From positions 1 through 27,690 of the forward strand of contig NPFB01000087.1 of NCBI GenBank assembly GCA_014084085.1: DNA of 27,690 bases, read 5' to 3'. The notes under the pieces were generated by a model that saw nothing but the letters and a program-made list of their open reading frames with translations, made no database searches and was not told where the DNA came from. Source of the DNA: Hondaea fermentalgiana. Taxonomy: Eukaryota; Sar; Bigyra; Thraustochytrida; Thraustochytriidae. The position numbers and the translations under genes were made by a program. Positions 7,894-17,012 of the stretch are shown here, piece by piece (the stretch's first letter is position 1; each line of letters opens with the position of its first letter).

Positions 7894-9328
7894 ATGAAGC
7901 GCGTTATCGCCACGCTCCCCGGTGACGGCATTGGCCCGGAGGTCATGCGCGAGGCCGTCAAGGTGCTGGTAAGTGACGTCTTGCGCACGCGCGCGCGCGA
8001 GAGAGAGCTAAGCTGAGCTGAGCTGAGCTGAGCGAAGCAGAGGGGGCCGTGGAGAAGAGAAGGCTTGTTGGGGGAAAGGGATGTATTGCGTTTTGTGTAC
8101 ACGTGCCGCTGATCAGATCAGTCAGTCGACACCTGCACGCTGTACGCAAGCAAAAGCAATACGCAAGTGCTTATTTTTTTTTGTATCTTTCTTTCTTTTT
8201 TGTTTGCAATCTCCCTACTCGTGCTCTTACTCTGCTCTGCTTTGCTCAAACAAGAATAATCGAGCAAGAATGACCTGACTGACGAGTTATGAACTTTTGT
8301 GTGTGATGCAGCAACGCACTGCTGGATGCTTTGGCCATGAGTTCGACTTCAAGCACGGACTCATCGGGGGCGCAGCGTGGGACACGCACGAGAACCACTT
8401 CCCGCAAGAGACCATCGACCTGTGCAAGTCGTCGGATGCGGTCCTCTTTGGCTCCGTGGGTGGTCCCGTGGCGCACGCCAGCGAGCCGCGCTGGAAGGAC
8501 GCCGAGAAAAACGCTATTCTGGGCCTGCGCAAGCACTTTGGCTTCGGCGTGAACATCCGGCCGGCCAAGATCTACGGCAACCTGGCTGCGCTGTGCCCCC
8601 TCAAGCCCGAGATCCTGGCCCGCGGCAAGGTTGACATGGTCGTTATCCGCGAGCTCCTGGGTGACGTCTACTTTGGTGAGCACCGCACCGAGGGCGACGA
8701 GGCCTTTGACGTGATGCACTACACCGTGGACCAGATCAAGCCGCCCTTGAAGTTTGCCTTTGAGACCGCCATGCAGCGCAACAAAAAGGTCACGGTCGTG
8801 GACAAGGCCAACGTGCTGGACTGCAGTCGCCTGTGGCGTCGTGTGGCCAACGAGATGAAGGACGAGTACCCCGAGGTTGCCATGGAGTTCATGTACGTCG
8901 ATAACGCCGCCATGAAGCTCATCGTGAACCCTTCGGACTTTGATGTCGTCGTTACGGCCAACCTCTTTGGTGACATTCTCAGCGATGCGGCCAGCGTGCT
9001 CCCTGGCACGCTGGGTCTCATGCCCTCGGCGAGTCTCAGCGACGGCACGCTGCACATGTACGAGCCTGCTGGTGGCAGCGCCCCGGATCTTGAGGGTCTC
9101 GACGTCGCCAACCCGATCGCACAGATCCTTTCGGGCTCTATGATGCTCCGCTACTCGTTCAAGATGACCGAAGAAGCCGCGCTCATTGACGCCGCCGTCG
9201 ACGAGGTGCTCAACAAGGGCTTCCGCACGCGTGACCTGCTCCTCCCTGGTGAGACTGAGGCTGACGCTATTGGCACCGCGGAGATGGGTGACCGCATCGC
9301 GGATGCCGTCGCTGCTCTGCACAAGTAA
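7894..9328 (+). CDS. leuB: 3-isopropylmalate dehydrogenase (two exons)
   Basis: Exon 1 is 7894-7968 (25 codons, with the [11 protein letters not shown] nucleotide-binding start). Exon 2 is 8312-9328. They join in phase 0 to give 363 residues, normal for the family. The enzyme oxidatively decarboxylates 3-isopropylmalate to 2-ketoisocaproate with NAD+ in leucine biosynthesis. Visible motifs are [17 protein letters not shown] (substrate arginine loop), [11 protein letters not shown] (catalytic Tyr), VVDKANVLD (catalytic Lys), [12 protein letters not shown] (metal-binding Asp) and [13 protein letters not shown] (NAD site). The usual RELTGGIYFG block reads [10 protein letters not shown], a modest deviation. 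EPAGGSAPD in place of EPVHGSAPD is, as far as I recall, common in one LeuB subgroup. The family also includes isocitrate and tartrate dehydrogenases, but overall similarity favours LeuB. No obvious plastid or mitochondrial leader is present. Confidence 0.93.
7969..8311 (+). other. spliceosomal intron in the isopropylmalate dehydrogenase gene
   Basis: The donor GTAAGT follows codon 25 and the acceptor ends TGATGCAG. Removing 343 bases restores an uninterrupted LeuB protein in phase 0, whereas reading through meets a stop at about 8014-8016. Two overlapping CTGAC branch-point-like pentamers lie at 8275-8283, about 30 bases before the acceptor. The intron begins with a (CG)n/(GA)n run and a (TGAGC)n repeat (about 8007-8035), followed by T-rich DNA. 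Confidence 0.9.
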
Positions 9329-10031
9329 GAGCCGAGACGAGGTTCGGCCTGCGACTTTTTTATATAATGATACAAAAAAAAAGAAGAGAGACTTGAATCA
9401 TGAAGATTTTCACGCTCCAGTGCTTTATCATATCGCCCGTGCAGCTGCTGAGGTCTCTCGACGGTTGCAAGCCCTTTTCTCTCGTACATCATCTGTGTTG
9501 GTTGAAAGACCCGGCCCCTCTCTTGATTAGGTACTCTAGCTCGCAACATGGACGACCCAGCACGGCGTCAAACGCGCCTCAGTCTCAACGACAAGAAATG
9601 GGTACCAAGGTTTTTTCTCGATTGCCTCCCGATGAATGCCCCAGACGCATTGATGAGAATACGTGCGGGGAAGAAAGGGATTTTTTTGCATGTTTCGGGC
9701 TGTCTCATTGACCAGAATAGGTGCTAAGAAAGAGATTTTTCTTGATCGCTTGTGTCGCGCTGCGCTGTTCGCATTCCATTCCACAAATGAAGCAATCTCG
9801 GAGTCAAATTGCTTGATCGTGAAGCATATGTTACTGAAGAAGATGAATGGCGTTTAGATACAACAAATAAAAGTTCAAAGACCGCTGGTAGAGAGCTGTG
9901 CCTCGCAAGCAAGAACAAGCGCACTGTTGTGAAGTGAAACCTTGAGTCTGAATGTACACGGCCGTCGCCGCGAGACGCTCCTTACGATTCTCTCTCTCTG
10001 TTTCTCTCTGTATTTCACGATCGCTAAAAGT
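9329..10031. other. convergent 3' intergenic region
   Basis: About 700 bases lie between the 3' ends of the isopropylmalate dehydrogenase gene (+) and the small minus-strand gene at 10032. The sequence is AT-richer, with a poly-A run near 9373 and an AATAAA at 9866-9871. No ORF in it looks like protein. Confidence 0.55.
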
Positions 10032-10427
10032 TCAGTCATGGTCCGCGATGGCGATGCAGGGGTTTTCGAGATGATCTTCGTCGTCGTCTGCGGGCGTCAG
10101 CTCCTGCACGGAGGGCAGACTCGACGCCGAGGGTGATGAGCGCGCGCGGGTGGTGAGCGCAGCAAGCTGGCTCCGCAGTTTGCCGAGGTCCATGGGTACG
10201 GGCGTGCCGCGGCGCTTGCGGAACCGGATCTGGCCCTGGCTGGAGCTGCGCACGGGCGGCACCACCATGACCTTTTCGCCGCCGAGGAGCAGCTCGTCCT
10301 GCTCCTGCGGCGTGAACCCTCTAATCTCCGACGCGGACGCGTGTCTTCGCACGGCCTCGGGCCGCTTGCCGCCGGCGCCGGCCTTGCTGCTGCTGCTGCT
10401 GCTGCAGGTCGGGCTCATGATCGTCAT
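10032..10427 (-). CDS. small hypothetical protein, Ser-rich and probably disordered
   Basis: A 131-residue ORF from ATG at 10427 to the stop at 10032, on the minus strand. The composition is protein-like rather than random: a Ser run (about 9-14), a basic RRHASASE segment resembling a basophilic-kinase site (RRxS), a central stretch with GFTPQEQDELLLGGEKVMVV, then IRFRKRRGTPVPMDLGKLRS and an acidic tail (DDDEDHLENP). No known domain is recognised. The predicted disorder and possible phosphosites suggest a regulatory or adaptor protein, but this is speculation. It could be a terminal exon of a longer gene whose upstream part extends towards the N gap, since the frame stays open for some codons upstream of the ATG. 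Confidence 0.5.
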   Translation of the reverse strand: MTIMSPTCSSSSSSKAGAGGKRPEAVRRHASASEIRGFTPQEQDELLLGGEKVMVVPPVRSSSQGQIRFRKRRGTPVPMDLGKLRSQLAALTTRARSSPSASSLPSVQELTPADDDEDHLENPCIAIADHD

Positions 10428-10852
10428 GTGCGCGCCGCGCCTGCGCCTCTTCGCCGCTCGCGCCGCGGGCTCCGTCTCGCGCGCGATCGCCTCTCCGCTC
10501 CTCCCTCGCGCCGCCGCTCCGTCCCGCGTTCGAGGTCTGCCTCTGCGTCGCGTCTCGTCCTCTGCGCGATTGGGCTTCTGCTCTCCTCCGCTTCCTTTCT
10601 CCTTCCTCTGTCCCTATCTTCCTTTCTCCCTGGGAAAGGTGTGCGCCCTCCTCGAATCCTCAGCGCGAGCAGCCGGGCCCCGCTAGCCGGCGCCTAGGAG
10701 GGCGTACGGGCTCCGGCCAGCCAGGTCTGAAAGTACTCTCTCTGCACTGCTTCCGTGCACGCGCTGCGACGCTTTGCACTTCGCTCGCACTGGCTGTAGC
10801 GTGCGCGCCGCGACCCCTCGCGCCGCCCGCCCTCGCGCCCGCCCTCGCGCCC

Positions 10853-10952
10853 NNNNNNNNNNNNNNNNNNNNNNNNNNNNNNNNNNNNNNNNNNNNNNNN
10901 NNNNNNNNNNNNNNNNNNNNNNNNNNNNNNNNNNNNNNNNNNNNNNNNNNNN
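10853..10952. other. assembly gap (100 N)
   Basis: Exactly 100 consecutive N. This is a conventional placeholder for a gap of unknown size, so distances across it are unreliable. The left flank is a GC-rich 12-bp direct repeat, a probable cause of the break. Confidence 0.99.
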
Positions 10953-11215
10953 GCTCTTCCAGGTGACGAGCGAGAGGCCGAAGGGCATCGAAGTCCTGCG
11001 AGGAGGCTGGCGGCCGAGGGCGAGGACCTGAGGGAAGGGCCGACTTGAGAGAAGGGAGAACGAGCGTGAATGAATGAACGAACGGCGTGCACGTGCCGCG
11101 CACACCGCGCCCACCGCTCGTGCCCGCCGGCTAGCGAGCGAGCCGCGCGGCGCCTTCGAGCCCGCGGCCCCGTGCGAGCGTCGGCGCGTGTGCGCAGCGC
11201 CGCGCTGGGTTGCGT

Positions 11216-11260
11216 GCAGCGCAGTGCAGTGCAGTGCAGTGCAGTGCAATGCAGGGCAGC
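11216..11260. repeat. (GCAGT)n pentanucleotide repeat
   Basis: Six or more perfect GCAGT units, flanked by altered units (GCAAT, GCAGG, GCAGC). It lies between the N gap and the CaaX coiled-coil gene. Confidence 0.85.
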
Positions 11261-11714
11261 GCAGCCGAGCAGCGGTGTGGCGCGGCGCGCCTGGGACGCC
11301 ATGGCACGAGCGCTGCTACTGGCCCGCGGCGCACTTCGACGCACCGCGGACGCCGCCCGCCACCGGTGCCACCCATGGCACGGGCTCCCAGCCGCGGCGC
11401 CGCGGGCCAGGGCCGTCAAGCGCCGCGAGCGAGCAAGCAACGCCCTGGCTGACTGACTGACCTGCGGAAAGAAGAGGCCGTGAAGCGGACGGAGGTGCTG
11501 ACCAAACGTGACGGTAGATGCGTTGCAGCGCAGCTCGTCGCGCAATCGCTAACGAGCACGGCCCGCTGGTGTGGTCTGCTTTGGTTTGCTCTGGCCTGAA
11601 CAAGAGGGGAAACGCGAAGGTTTCGCGAGCCCGGTCGACCTCTCGTACTCGTGATCGTGGACCTGCTCGCAGTCGCATCGCTTGCAGAGAGTTGACCAGC
11701 ACACATCGTTGGAT

Positions 11715-11833
11715 GGCTTGTGGCTGGTGGATTTGGCTTGTGGCTGGTGGTTTTGGCTTGTGGCTGGTGGCAGTGGTGGCGTGTGGCTGGTGGTAGTGGT
11801 GGCTTGTGGCTGATGGTGGTGGTGGTGGTGAGG
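11715..11833. repeat. G-rich minisatellite, 20-23 bp unit
   Basis: Five tandem copies of GGCTTGTGGCTGGTGG followed by a variable 4-7-base tail start at 11715, 11735, 11755, 11778 and 11801. A (GGT)n run follows. It lies downstream of the CaaX coiled-coil gene stop (minus strand). Confidence 0.85.
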
Positions 11834-11953
11834 GTGGCTGGCCTCAAGCCATGTCAGTCACGCACATGATCATCATCATGGCAGTCCAAGTCGTCGTCGT
11901 CGTCATCATCATCACAAATCGGTTGTTTTATAGTATGTTACGCTTCGTTCGAC

Positions 11954-13894
11954 TCACATGAGGAGGCAGCCACCGCCGCCGTCGGCATCCTCAGCCTCGT
12001 CCTCGTCCTCGTCGTCCTCAGCGAAGCCGGCAGCCACGGTGACCCTGTCGAGAAAAGATCGCGAGGGGAAGACCTGCGACTGCGGTCGGGCAGCCTGGAC
12101 CAAGGCCAGGTCTTCGAGCTGGGGGTACCGAGGTGCGTCCCCGCTGAGCAGAGGCTGCGCAGGGACCATAGCCACTCCTTTAGAGCGCGGGGTGTCTTTG
12201 GGCATCGAGGAAATAGAGGAGAATCCGCGAGTATCCTGGGACGTCTCCTCCTTCTCCTCGACGATCTCGAACGAGGAGGGTGCAGGGGCTGCGACAACAG
12301 AAGGAGTACGCGGCGCGCGGCGCGGGCAGAAATCGTACGAGCGTTCGAGAATCTCGCGCACCACCGTTTTGATGCTTTCTACGCCCTCAAAGCTGGCGAG
12401 CGCAGTGCCGAGCTCCACGAGACAGCGTTGCAGGCGAATAATCACCGAGGCTGGAAGCACAGCCCGGAGAGGGGCGTCCGACGATGACGTCGAGACAAAG
12501 AACTGCTGCTGCTGCTGCTGCATTTTCGCCTCGCCATCGTCCTGGCCCTTGGCGTTCTCCGCGTCGGCAAGCCCGACCCTCTTGAGCCCCTCCATCCAAA
12601 GCTCGCGCTGTGCCTGCGCGACATTACGCAGGTTTTCCTCCGATCGCGCTTGAATGCCTTCGAACTCGGCGAGACGGCGCTTGATCTCTTTCAGCTCACT
12701 CGGGGCCTCATCTCCATACAGACGCAAATGCTCGTCCAGCTCCTCCCGCTTGGTCACGATGCGCCGCGCCGCCGTTTCGTTGCGTTCCTTTTGGAATGTG
12801 ATAAAGTCTGCAAGACTCTTGGCCAACTGAGGAATCTGCTTGATCACCGTTTGTGCTGCGCTACGCGCCACGGTGCTCCTGTGATTCGACCCGCTCTCCA
12901 AAGAGAGGCGCATGCCGCCTTCCAGCGCCGTCAGAGCACTCTTGACCACAATGAGCAGATGCTCATGCACGCGAGCGCTCTTGCGCGTATTTCCAAGAAA
13001 GGCGCTCGCGCGATCGTGCGCCTGCCGAAGACGTCGACGCTCGGAGAGAAGTGGAGCCACTTCGGGAGTCGGGTCCATGACCACGTCCAAGCACAGCGAA
13101 ATGGCGTTCGTGTTGTTCACGCTCTTGTCCCGAGTCGCCTTTTGAAGCGCGCCGGCCACCTTGGCATCTTGCTGCGCAAGGGCATCGGCGGCCTCCTTCA
13201 ACGCGTTTTCTCGAGCGGTCAGATCCGCGCGCCGCACCACAATGAGCTTGCCGACCTCGTTTTTAACTTCGGTCATGCGCTCCTCGCAGGTCCTCGCAAG
13301 CATCTGGGCTTCCTCGCTGGCGCGGTTCGCAGCGGCGAGTGCGCGAATACTTTCGCGGCAAATTTTCGAGTGAATGTTGATAAGCTGCATCGGCGAAAGT
13401 TTTGAGTTTTGCAGCTCGGCTTCCATCTCGAGTGTGTTGGCGCCCTCGGGGATCATTTCCCGCGCCCGCAGCTTTTCTGCTGCCTCGGTCATGGTCCAAA
13501 TCGCATTGGTGGCAAACTTGGCCACTGCTTGTTTCTCCGCATACGGCATTTCACTCTCGCCAAGTTTGGCGCGAAGAGAATCCAGCGGCTTGCTCAGCTG
13601 GTCCTGAACAGGACCTGGTTGCACACGAAGCATGGAAAAGAACTCTTTCGAGTTCCACGGCGCCTCGGGCGCACTGCCGCGACCCCATGCATTCGACGTC
13701 ACCCCAGCCAAGAGTGCCTCCGTTGCTTGAGTCTGGCCATCATACGAGATGACGCGCCGCCTTTTTTCCGAGATTTTTGCGTCGTCGGTCTTGGTCTGCG
13801 AAGATGGAATCGCGCTCGGACGCGATGGACTTGCGGACGGAGAGTTCGAGGTCCGGAACGCCATCAGAATATCGTTCGTAAGGCTACGCTTCAT
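11954..13894 (-). CDS. coiled-coil protein with C-terminal CaaX prenylation motif, function unknown
   Basis: A 646-residue uninterrupted frame. The N-terminus (1-50) is Ser/Pro-rich with a basic EKRRRV cluster. Residues about 110-440 are charged, Ala/Glu/Lys/Arg-rich and predicted helical, with coiled-coil character near 190-255 and 365-435. A six-Gln run follows (459-464). Then come another helical block (about 475-522), a Ser/Pro-rich disordered stretch and an acidic Asp/Glu run (625-637). The last residues are GGGGCLLM, with C643-L-L-M fitting CaaX. X = Met is typically read by farnesyltransferase. The expected outcome is lipidation of C643, removal of LLM and membrane association. No domain family is recognised. 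CaaX ends on long coiled-coil proteins recall lamins, but no lamin rod or Ig-like tail is evident. The stop codon TGA follows the CaaX box directly. Confidence 0.82.
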   Translation of the reverse strand: MKRSLTNDILMAFRTSNSPSASPSRPSAIPSSQTKTDDAKISEKRRRVISYDGQTQATEALLAGVTSNAWGRGSAPEAPWNSKEFFSMLRVQPGPVQDQLSKPLDSLRAKLGESEMPYAEKQAVAKFATNAIWTMTEAAEKLRAREMIPEGANTLEMEAELQNSKLSPMQLINIHSKICRESIRALAAANRASEEAQMLARTCEERMTEVKNEVGKLIVVRRADLTARENALKEAADALAQQDAKVAGALQKATRDKSVNNTNAISLCLDVVMDPTPEVAPLLSERRRLRQAHDRASAFLGNTRKSARVHEHLLIVVKSALTALEGGMRLSLESGSNHRSTVARSAAQTVIKQIPQLAKSLADFITFQKERNETAARRIVTKREELDEHLRLYGDEAPSELKEIKRRLAEFEGIQARSEENLRNVAQAQRELWMEGLKRVGLADAENAKGQDDGEAKMQQQQQQFFVSTSSSDAPLRAVLPASVIIRLQRCLVELGTALASFEGVESIKTVVREILERSYDFCPRRAPRTPSVVAAPAPSSFEIVEEKEETSQDTRGFSSISSMPKDTPRSKGVAMVPAQPLLSGDAPRYPQLEDLALVQAARPQSQVFPSRSFLDRVTVAAGFAEDDEDEDEAEDADGGGGCLLM

Positions 13895-15319
13895 CTTGCG
13901 CGTCTCTTATCCCTTGCCTGTGTCAACGCGCTGTTCGACGCAGCGGCAACCCCGCTCGCGTACCGCCTCACCGCGAGCACAACCCCCACCGCCGCCACCA
14001 CCGGCTGCTGCTAATCCTTTTCGCGACGCCTGTCTTGAGCGTGCGCGTCGGGCCGTACGTGAGCAAGCAAGGAAAACTACTTGCCACCGTCGCCGGGAGA
14101 CAAAGCAGCGAGACGAGACGAGACGAGACGAGACGAGGTCGCGCACCTTGCGCTCACCGCTCCGATGCCGATGCCGCACTTGCTGTCGCGAGCCTGCGCC
14201 GCCGCGCGAGAACCTCGTCTGTGCAAGCGTGAGCTCCGGTTGGTCGCTGGGCCTTTCCGGATTTGCTGTTGACGCAGAGGCCGTTTCGACTTTGCCCGGG
14301 TCCGGTGTGGGATTTCAAGGGGCTTCTGATAGAGGCCGGTTCTACAAGACTACGCGCATCTTTCGAATCAAAGAGAATTCGCCGTGCCATCGTCATGGGT
14401 GACGAGGAGCTGGAGGATCATCGTCCATCGGTGCTGATTACAGAACTTTCCCTCTCTTCTGGGGCTACGACGAAACGAATGTGCAGGCTGTCTGCAGCGG
14501 GCTGCAGAAGAGGCCCAGAGCTCAAGAGCACTAGCGGCAGTATTTCTCTTGGCGCTTGTCATTGGTCGCAGTCGCATGCACTGTCCGCCCGTGCTCCCGA
14601 CTTGCTTCGGTTCTTGGTGGGGAGGGGAATTGCGTGCTCGGCGGGCATGTCGGCGCATTGCGTGTCGATACATGCTGTATGGTAAATAGAGCAGAGGGGC
14701 GGGCAAAGCGAAAAACATGACCCCTGCTGAGCCACCGCTGACCGTGAAAACAACAATTGATGAGCGAAATGTATGGCTTGCGTTTTAGAATATACATGAA
14801 AAGGAAAGGACAGAGATTTCTATTCATTGTGTGACGGCTGCCCCTGCACGCCCTTTTCGACTGCTTGACAAGTTTTAAGTCTATACCTTTTGGAAACCAA
14901 ACAAGTAAGTCGTCCATTATGATGCGTGAGCAAGACTGGGCGAGCCGGCAGTCAACTCACGATCTCCCCCCAAAATAATAAACTTGAAAATAAAAACACA
15001 TTTTGTGTGCAGGCGCGCATGTCTTTTGCACGATTTGGCCTGCATGAGTGGTTTGTCTTATTGCTTGTTTGCCTATAGTCGCTTGTTCGTCTGTTCGCTT
15101 TTCTTTCTTGCCAACCTTGCTACTAGTGGTACTAGTTAGAGGAGCGAAACGGTCAACTTCTGCTAGATTGGCTCTATACATGTAGTAAGTAGTATCAAAA
15201 GCAGAATCAGAGTATGCTACACTACGAACCCAACCCAAAAGCACAGGGACCTCCATACCGGGGAGCAGGCGGGGCAAGCGCATGCTGTCTGACGAAGCGT
15301 CGTCGATCTAAAACAAACA
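13895..15319. other. divergent intergenic region, no supported gene
   Basis: About 1.4 kb lies between the divergent CaaX coiled-coil gene (-) and the coiled-coil/proline-rich gene (+). The left part is GC-rich with a GAGAC repeat at 14109-14137. From about 14700 rightward it is AT-rich, with features of non-coding DNA. A short plus-strand frame ending near 14402 contains plausible-looking residues, but I see no start, splice support or homology. Confidence 0.5.
14109..14137. repeat. (CGAGA)n pentanucleotide repeat
   Basis: About six perfect 5-bp units lie about 215-245 bases upstream of the CaaX coiled-coil gene start (minus strand). Confidence 0.85.
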
Positions 15320-16552
15320 ATGACAGCAACAATGGAGGAGGAGGCGCTCGCAGCGGCGGAGGAGCTCCTTGAACAGCTCGAAGCGAGCGAGGCGCGTCGA
15401 CGTGACCTTGAACAAGAGCTTTTGACAACACGAAAACGGAACATTGACCTCGAACAAGATGTGCAAGACTTGACCGAATCGCTTCACCTCGCTGCAGAGC
15501 GGATTGCAAAAGAGGAAAATATGCGTACACGTGAAGTACTTTGCCGAGAAAAAGCAGAGCAAATTGCAAAAGAAGAGGCGAAACGAGCCGCCAAACTGCG
15601 CGAAAAACTCGAGCGCACGAAGCGCAAGCTGTACGAGGCAATCAGCGGCCGCAAAGAGGCTCTGCGGGAGATCGAAACTTTGCAAACAGCTCTCGAGCAA
15701 GGAGACGAGATCGCAGACGAAAAAGCTCGCGAATCGCTCGCGCGCATTCTCCATGTCCACGAAGAGGTAGCTCTTGACAGTCTACCGACCTGTTCACCTC
15801 GCTCGTCGCAGGAACTCTTTTCAGAAGCCTCAAGCTCGCCTCCACACCCAGTGTCACCGCCACCCCTGCCACGAAAGCCAGTCGAGCTGCTTCACCGACC
15901 CTTGCCTCAGAGGATGCCGCAGAGTGCTTCAGAAGAGGACGCAAGAAAAGCAAATGAGCCTTTGCAGAGAGATCCTCGCCAAGAAGAAGACAAGCCGCAA
16001 AACTTTCTCAGTAGAGATGAAAAAGAAACGCCCAAAAGGAAAGATGATCGACAAAGGAGACGTCTTAAAGCACGATTTAGAAAGCTCTCGGTCGTGGATG
16101 AGAACGAGGATGAGAACAACGCAACCGATGTCGAGAGCGAGAATGAGCAACGCGAGAGGTGCGCTTTGCTATCTGATCCATTGGCCGCCTCTGCGCAAAA
16201 TGATGAAGACAACGACGTAACAGTCGATGCGGTTGAAGTGCTGTGTGGGGATCTCTGGGGAGAGCGCGTTCGTGTTGATCAAAAACCTGAAGTTGACGAC
16301 TTCATTTGTCGCCAAGTGTATGTCTGCGGTGATGCAAAGTCATCAACTGCGAGTCGTCGTCATCGTCTTGAGAGCCTTGACACCACGGAAAAGGCGCTGT
16401 CAACTCAAGGTCTGCACCACTCGAAAATTCCGCCACAGGCCCCTCCTGGAACGGCCGTGCCTTGGACCCCGCCGGCATCCATGTCGAAAAATCTTGCTGG
16501 TGGACGGCCTGCGGGATGGCTGTCGCAGCTGGATTGGGACACCGAGTCCTAA
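15320..16552 (+). CDS. coiled-coil and proline-rich hypothetical protein
   Basis: A 410-residue frame starting at an ATG preceded by an A-rich leader. Residues about 4-150 are Glu/Lys/Arg/Leu-rich with heptad character, a long coiled coil. Residues 157-200 are Ser/Pro-rich and contain SPPPLPRKP (179-187), which fits the class II SH3 ligand pattern PxxPx(K/R). Residues 238-255 are strongly basic (PKRK and RQRRRLKARFRK), compatible with a bipartite nuclear signal or membrane/nucleic-acid contact. An acidic Asn/Asp/Glu stretch follows (about 259-278). The C-terminus has a hydrophobic patch (VEVLCGDLW, about 305-313) and ends GWLSQLDWDTES. No known family is recognised. A scaffold role is the simplest inference. 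The codon pattern and absence of internal stops support a real gene. Confidence 0.72.
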   Translation: MTATMEEEALAAAEELLEQLEASEARRRDLEQELLTTRKRNIDLEQDVQDLTESLHLAAERIAKEENMRTREVLCREKAEQIAKEEAKRAAKLREKLERTKRKLYEAISGRKEALREIETLQTALEQGDEIADEKARESLARILHVHEEVALDSLPTCSPRSSQELFSEASSSPPHPVSPPPLPRKPVELLHRPLPQRMPQSASEEDARKANEPLQRDPRQEEDKPQNFLSRDEKETPKRKDDRQRRRLKARFRKLSVVDENEDENNATDVESENEQRERCALLSDPLAASAQNDEDNDVTVDAVEVLCGDLWGERVRVDQKPEVDDFICRQVYVCGDAKSSTASRRHRLESLDTTEKALSTQGLHHSKIPPQAPPGTAVPWTPPASMSKNLAGGRPAGWLSQLDWDTES

Positions 16553-16560
16553 TTTCGTGT

Positions 16561-16583
16561 CTTCTTCTTCTTCTTCTTCTTCT
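16561..16583 (+). repeat. (CTT)n trinucleotide run in 3' UTR
   Basis: About seven CTT units start 9 bases after the stop codon of the coiled-coil/proline-rich gene. Confidence 0.8.
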
Positions 16584-16913
16584 TTCTTTTGTTCTGCTTT
16601 TTTTTGTTTCAACACCTTCGTGCTTTGACATAGATAGGCCTAGGTACGATGCTATCCCACCATGAGTATAACCGATTGTATCGCTAGCGAATGCGATTCT
16701 AAAGTACCCAGTTAGCAGGCACAGCATGCATTGGGTATTCTTGGAACCTAGTTGCTTCACATACCGCGCGTCTATTGTTCCCTTGGCCTACAACATGTCT
16801 TTACAGTGTACTTTGACCGGCTTCTTAGACGTCGTCTATTATTTTGTGTTGCCGCGAATGCGGAAATCCTAATGTAAACTATTCGCATTCTGACAGAAGA
16901 CATCATACATCGG

Positions 16914-16945
16914 AACCTAACCTAACCTACAAAACCTAACCTAGG
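16914..16945. repeat. (CCTAA)n units, telomere-like short repeat
   Basis: Two blocks, AACCTAACCTAACCTA and AACCTAACCTA, are separated by a few bases. The unit is 5 bp (TTAGG on the other strand), about 270 bases upstream of the PheRS beta ATG. Confidence 0.7.
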
Positions 16946-17012
16946 ACACCCAATTTGTAAAGGACACTAAATTCGCGACAACCAAACACGCTGCGGCGAC
17001 ACATCATCAATC

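Larger units (their letters stand above)
10428..11953. other. GC-rich intergenic region containing the assembly gap and repeats
   Basis: About 1.5 kb lies between two minus-strand genes. It holds the 100-N gap, a 12-bp tandem duplication at the left gap edge (about 10827-10852), a GCAGT repeat (11216-11260), a G-rich minisatellite (11715-11833) and GTC/ATC trinucleotide runs (about 11889-11912). Translated frames are low complexity. A gene interrupted by the gap cannot be excluded. Confidence 0.5.

Noticed and set aside
8246..9322. 358-residue minus-strand frame opposite isopropylmalate dehydrogenase
   Set aside because: It is the mirror of a strongly coding, GC-rich exon. The plus strand has clear LeuB motifs, while the minus translation is His/Val/Arg-rich without any domain.
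14397..14685. Possible short gene beginning ATGGGTGACGAGGAGCTGGAG
   Set aside because: The first 15 codons look acidic and plausible, but the rest is Ser/Cys/Arg mixture without domain or codon bias, inside DNA that is otherwise non-coding.
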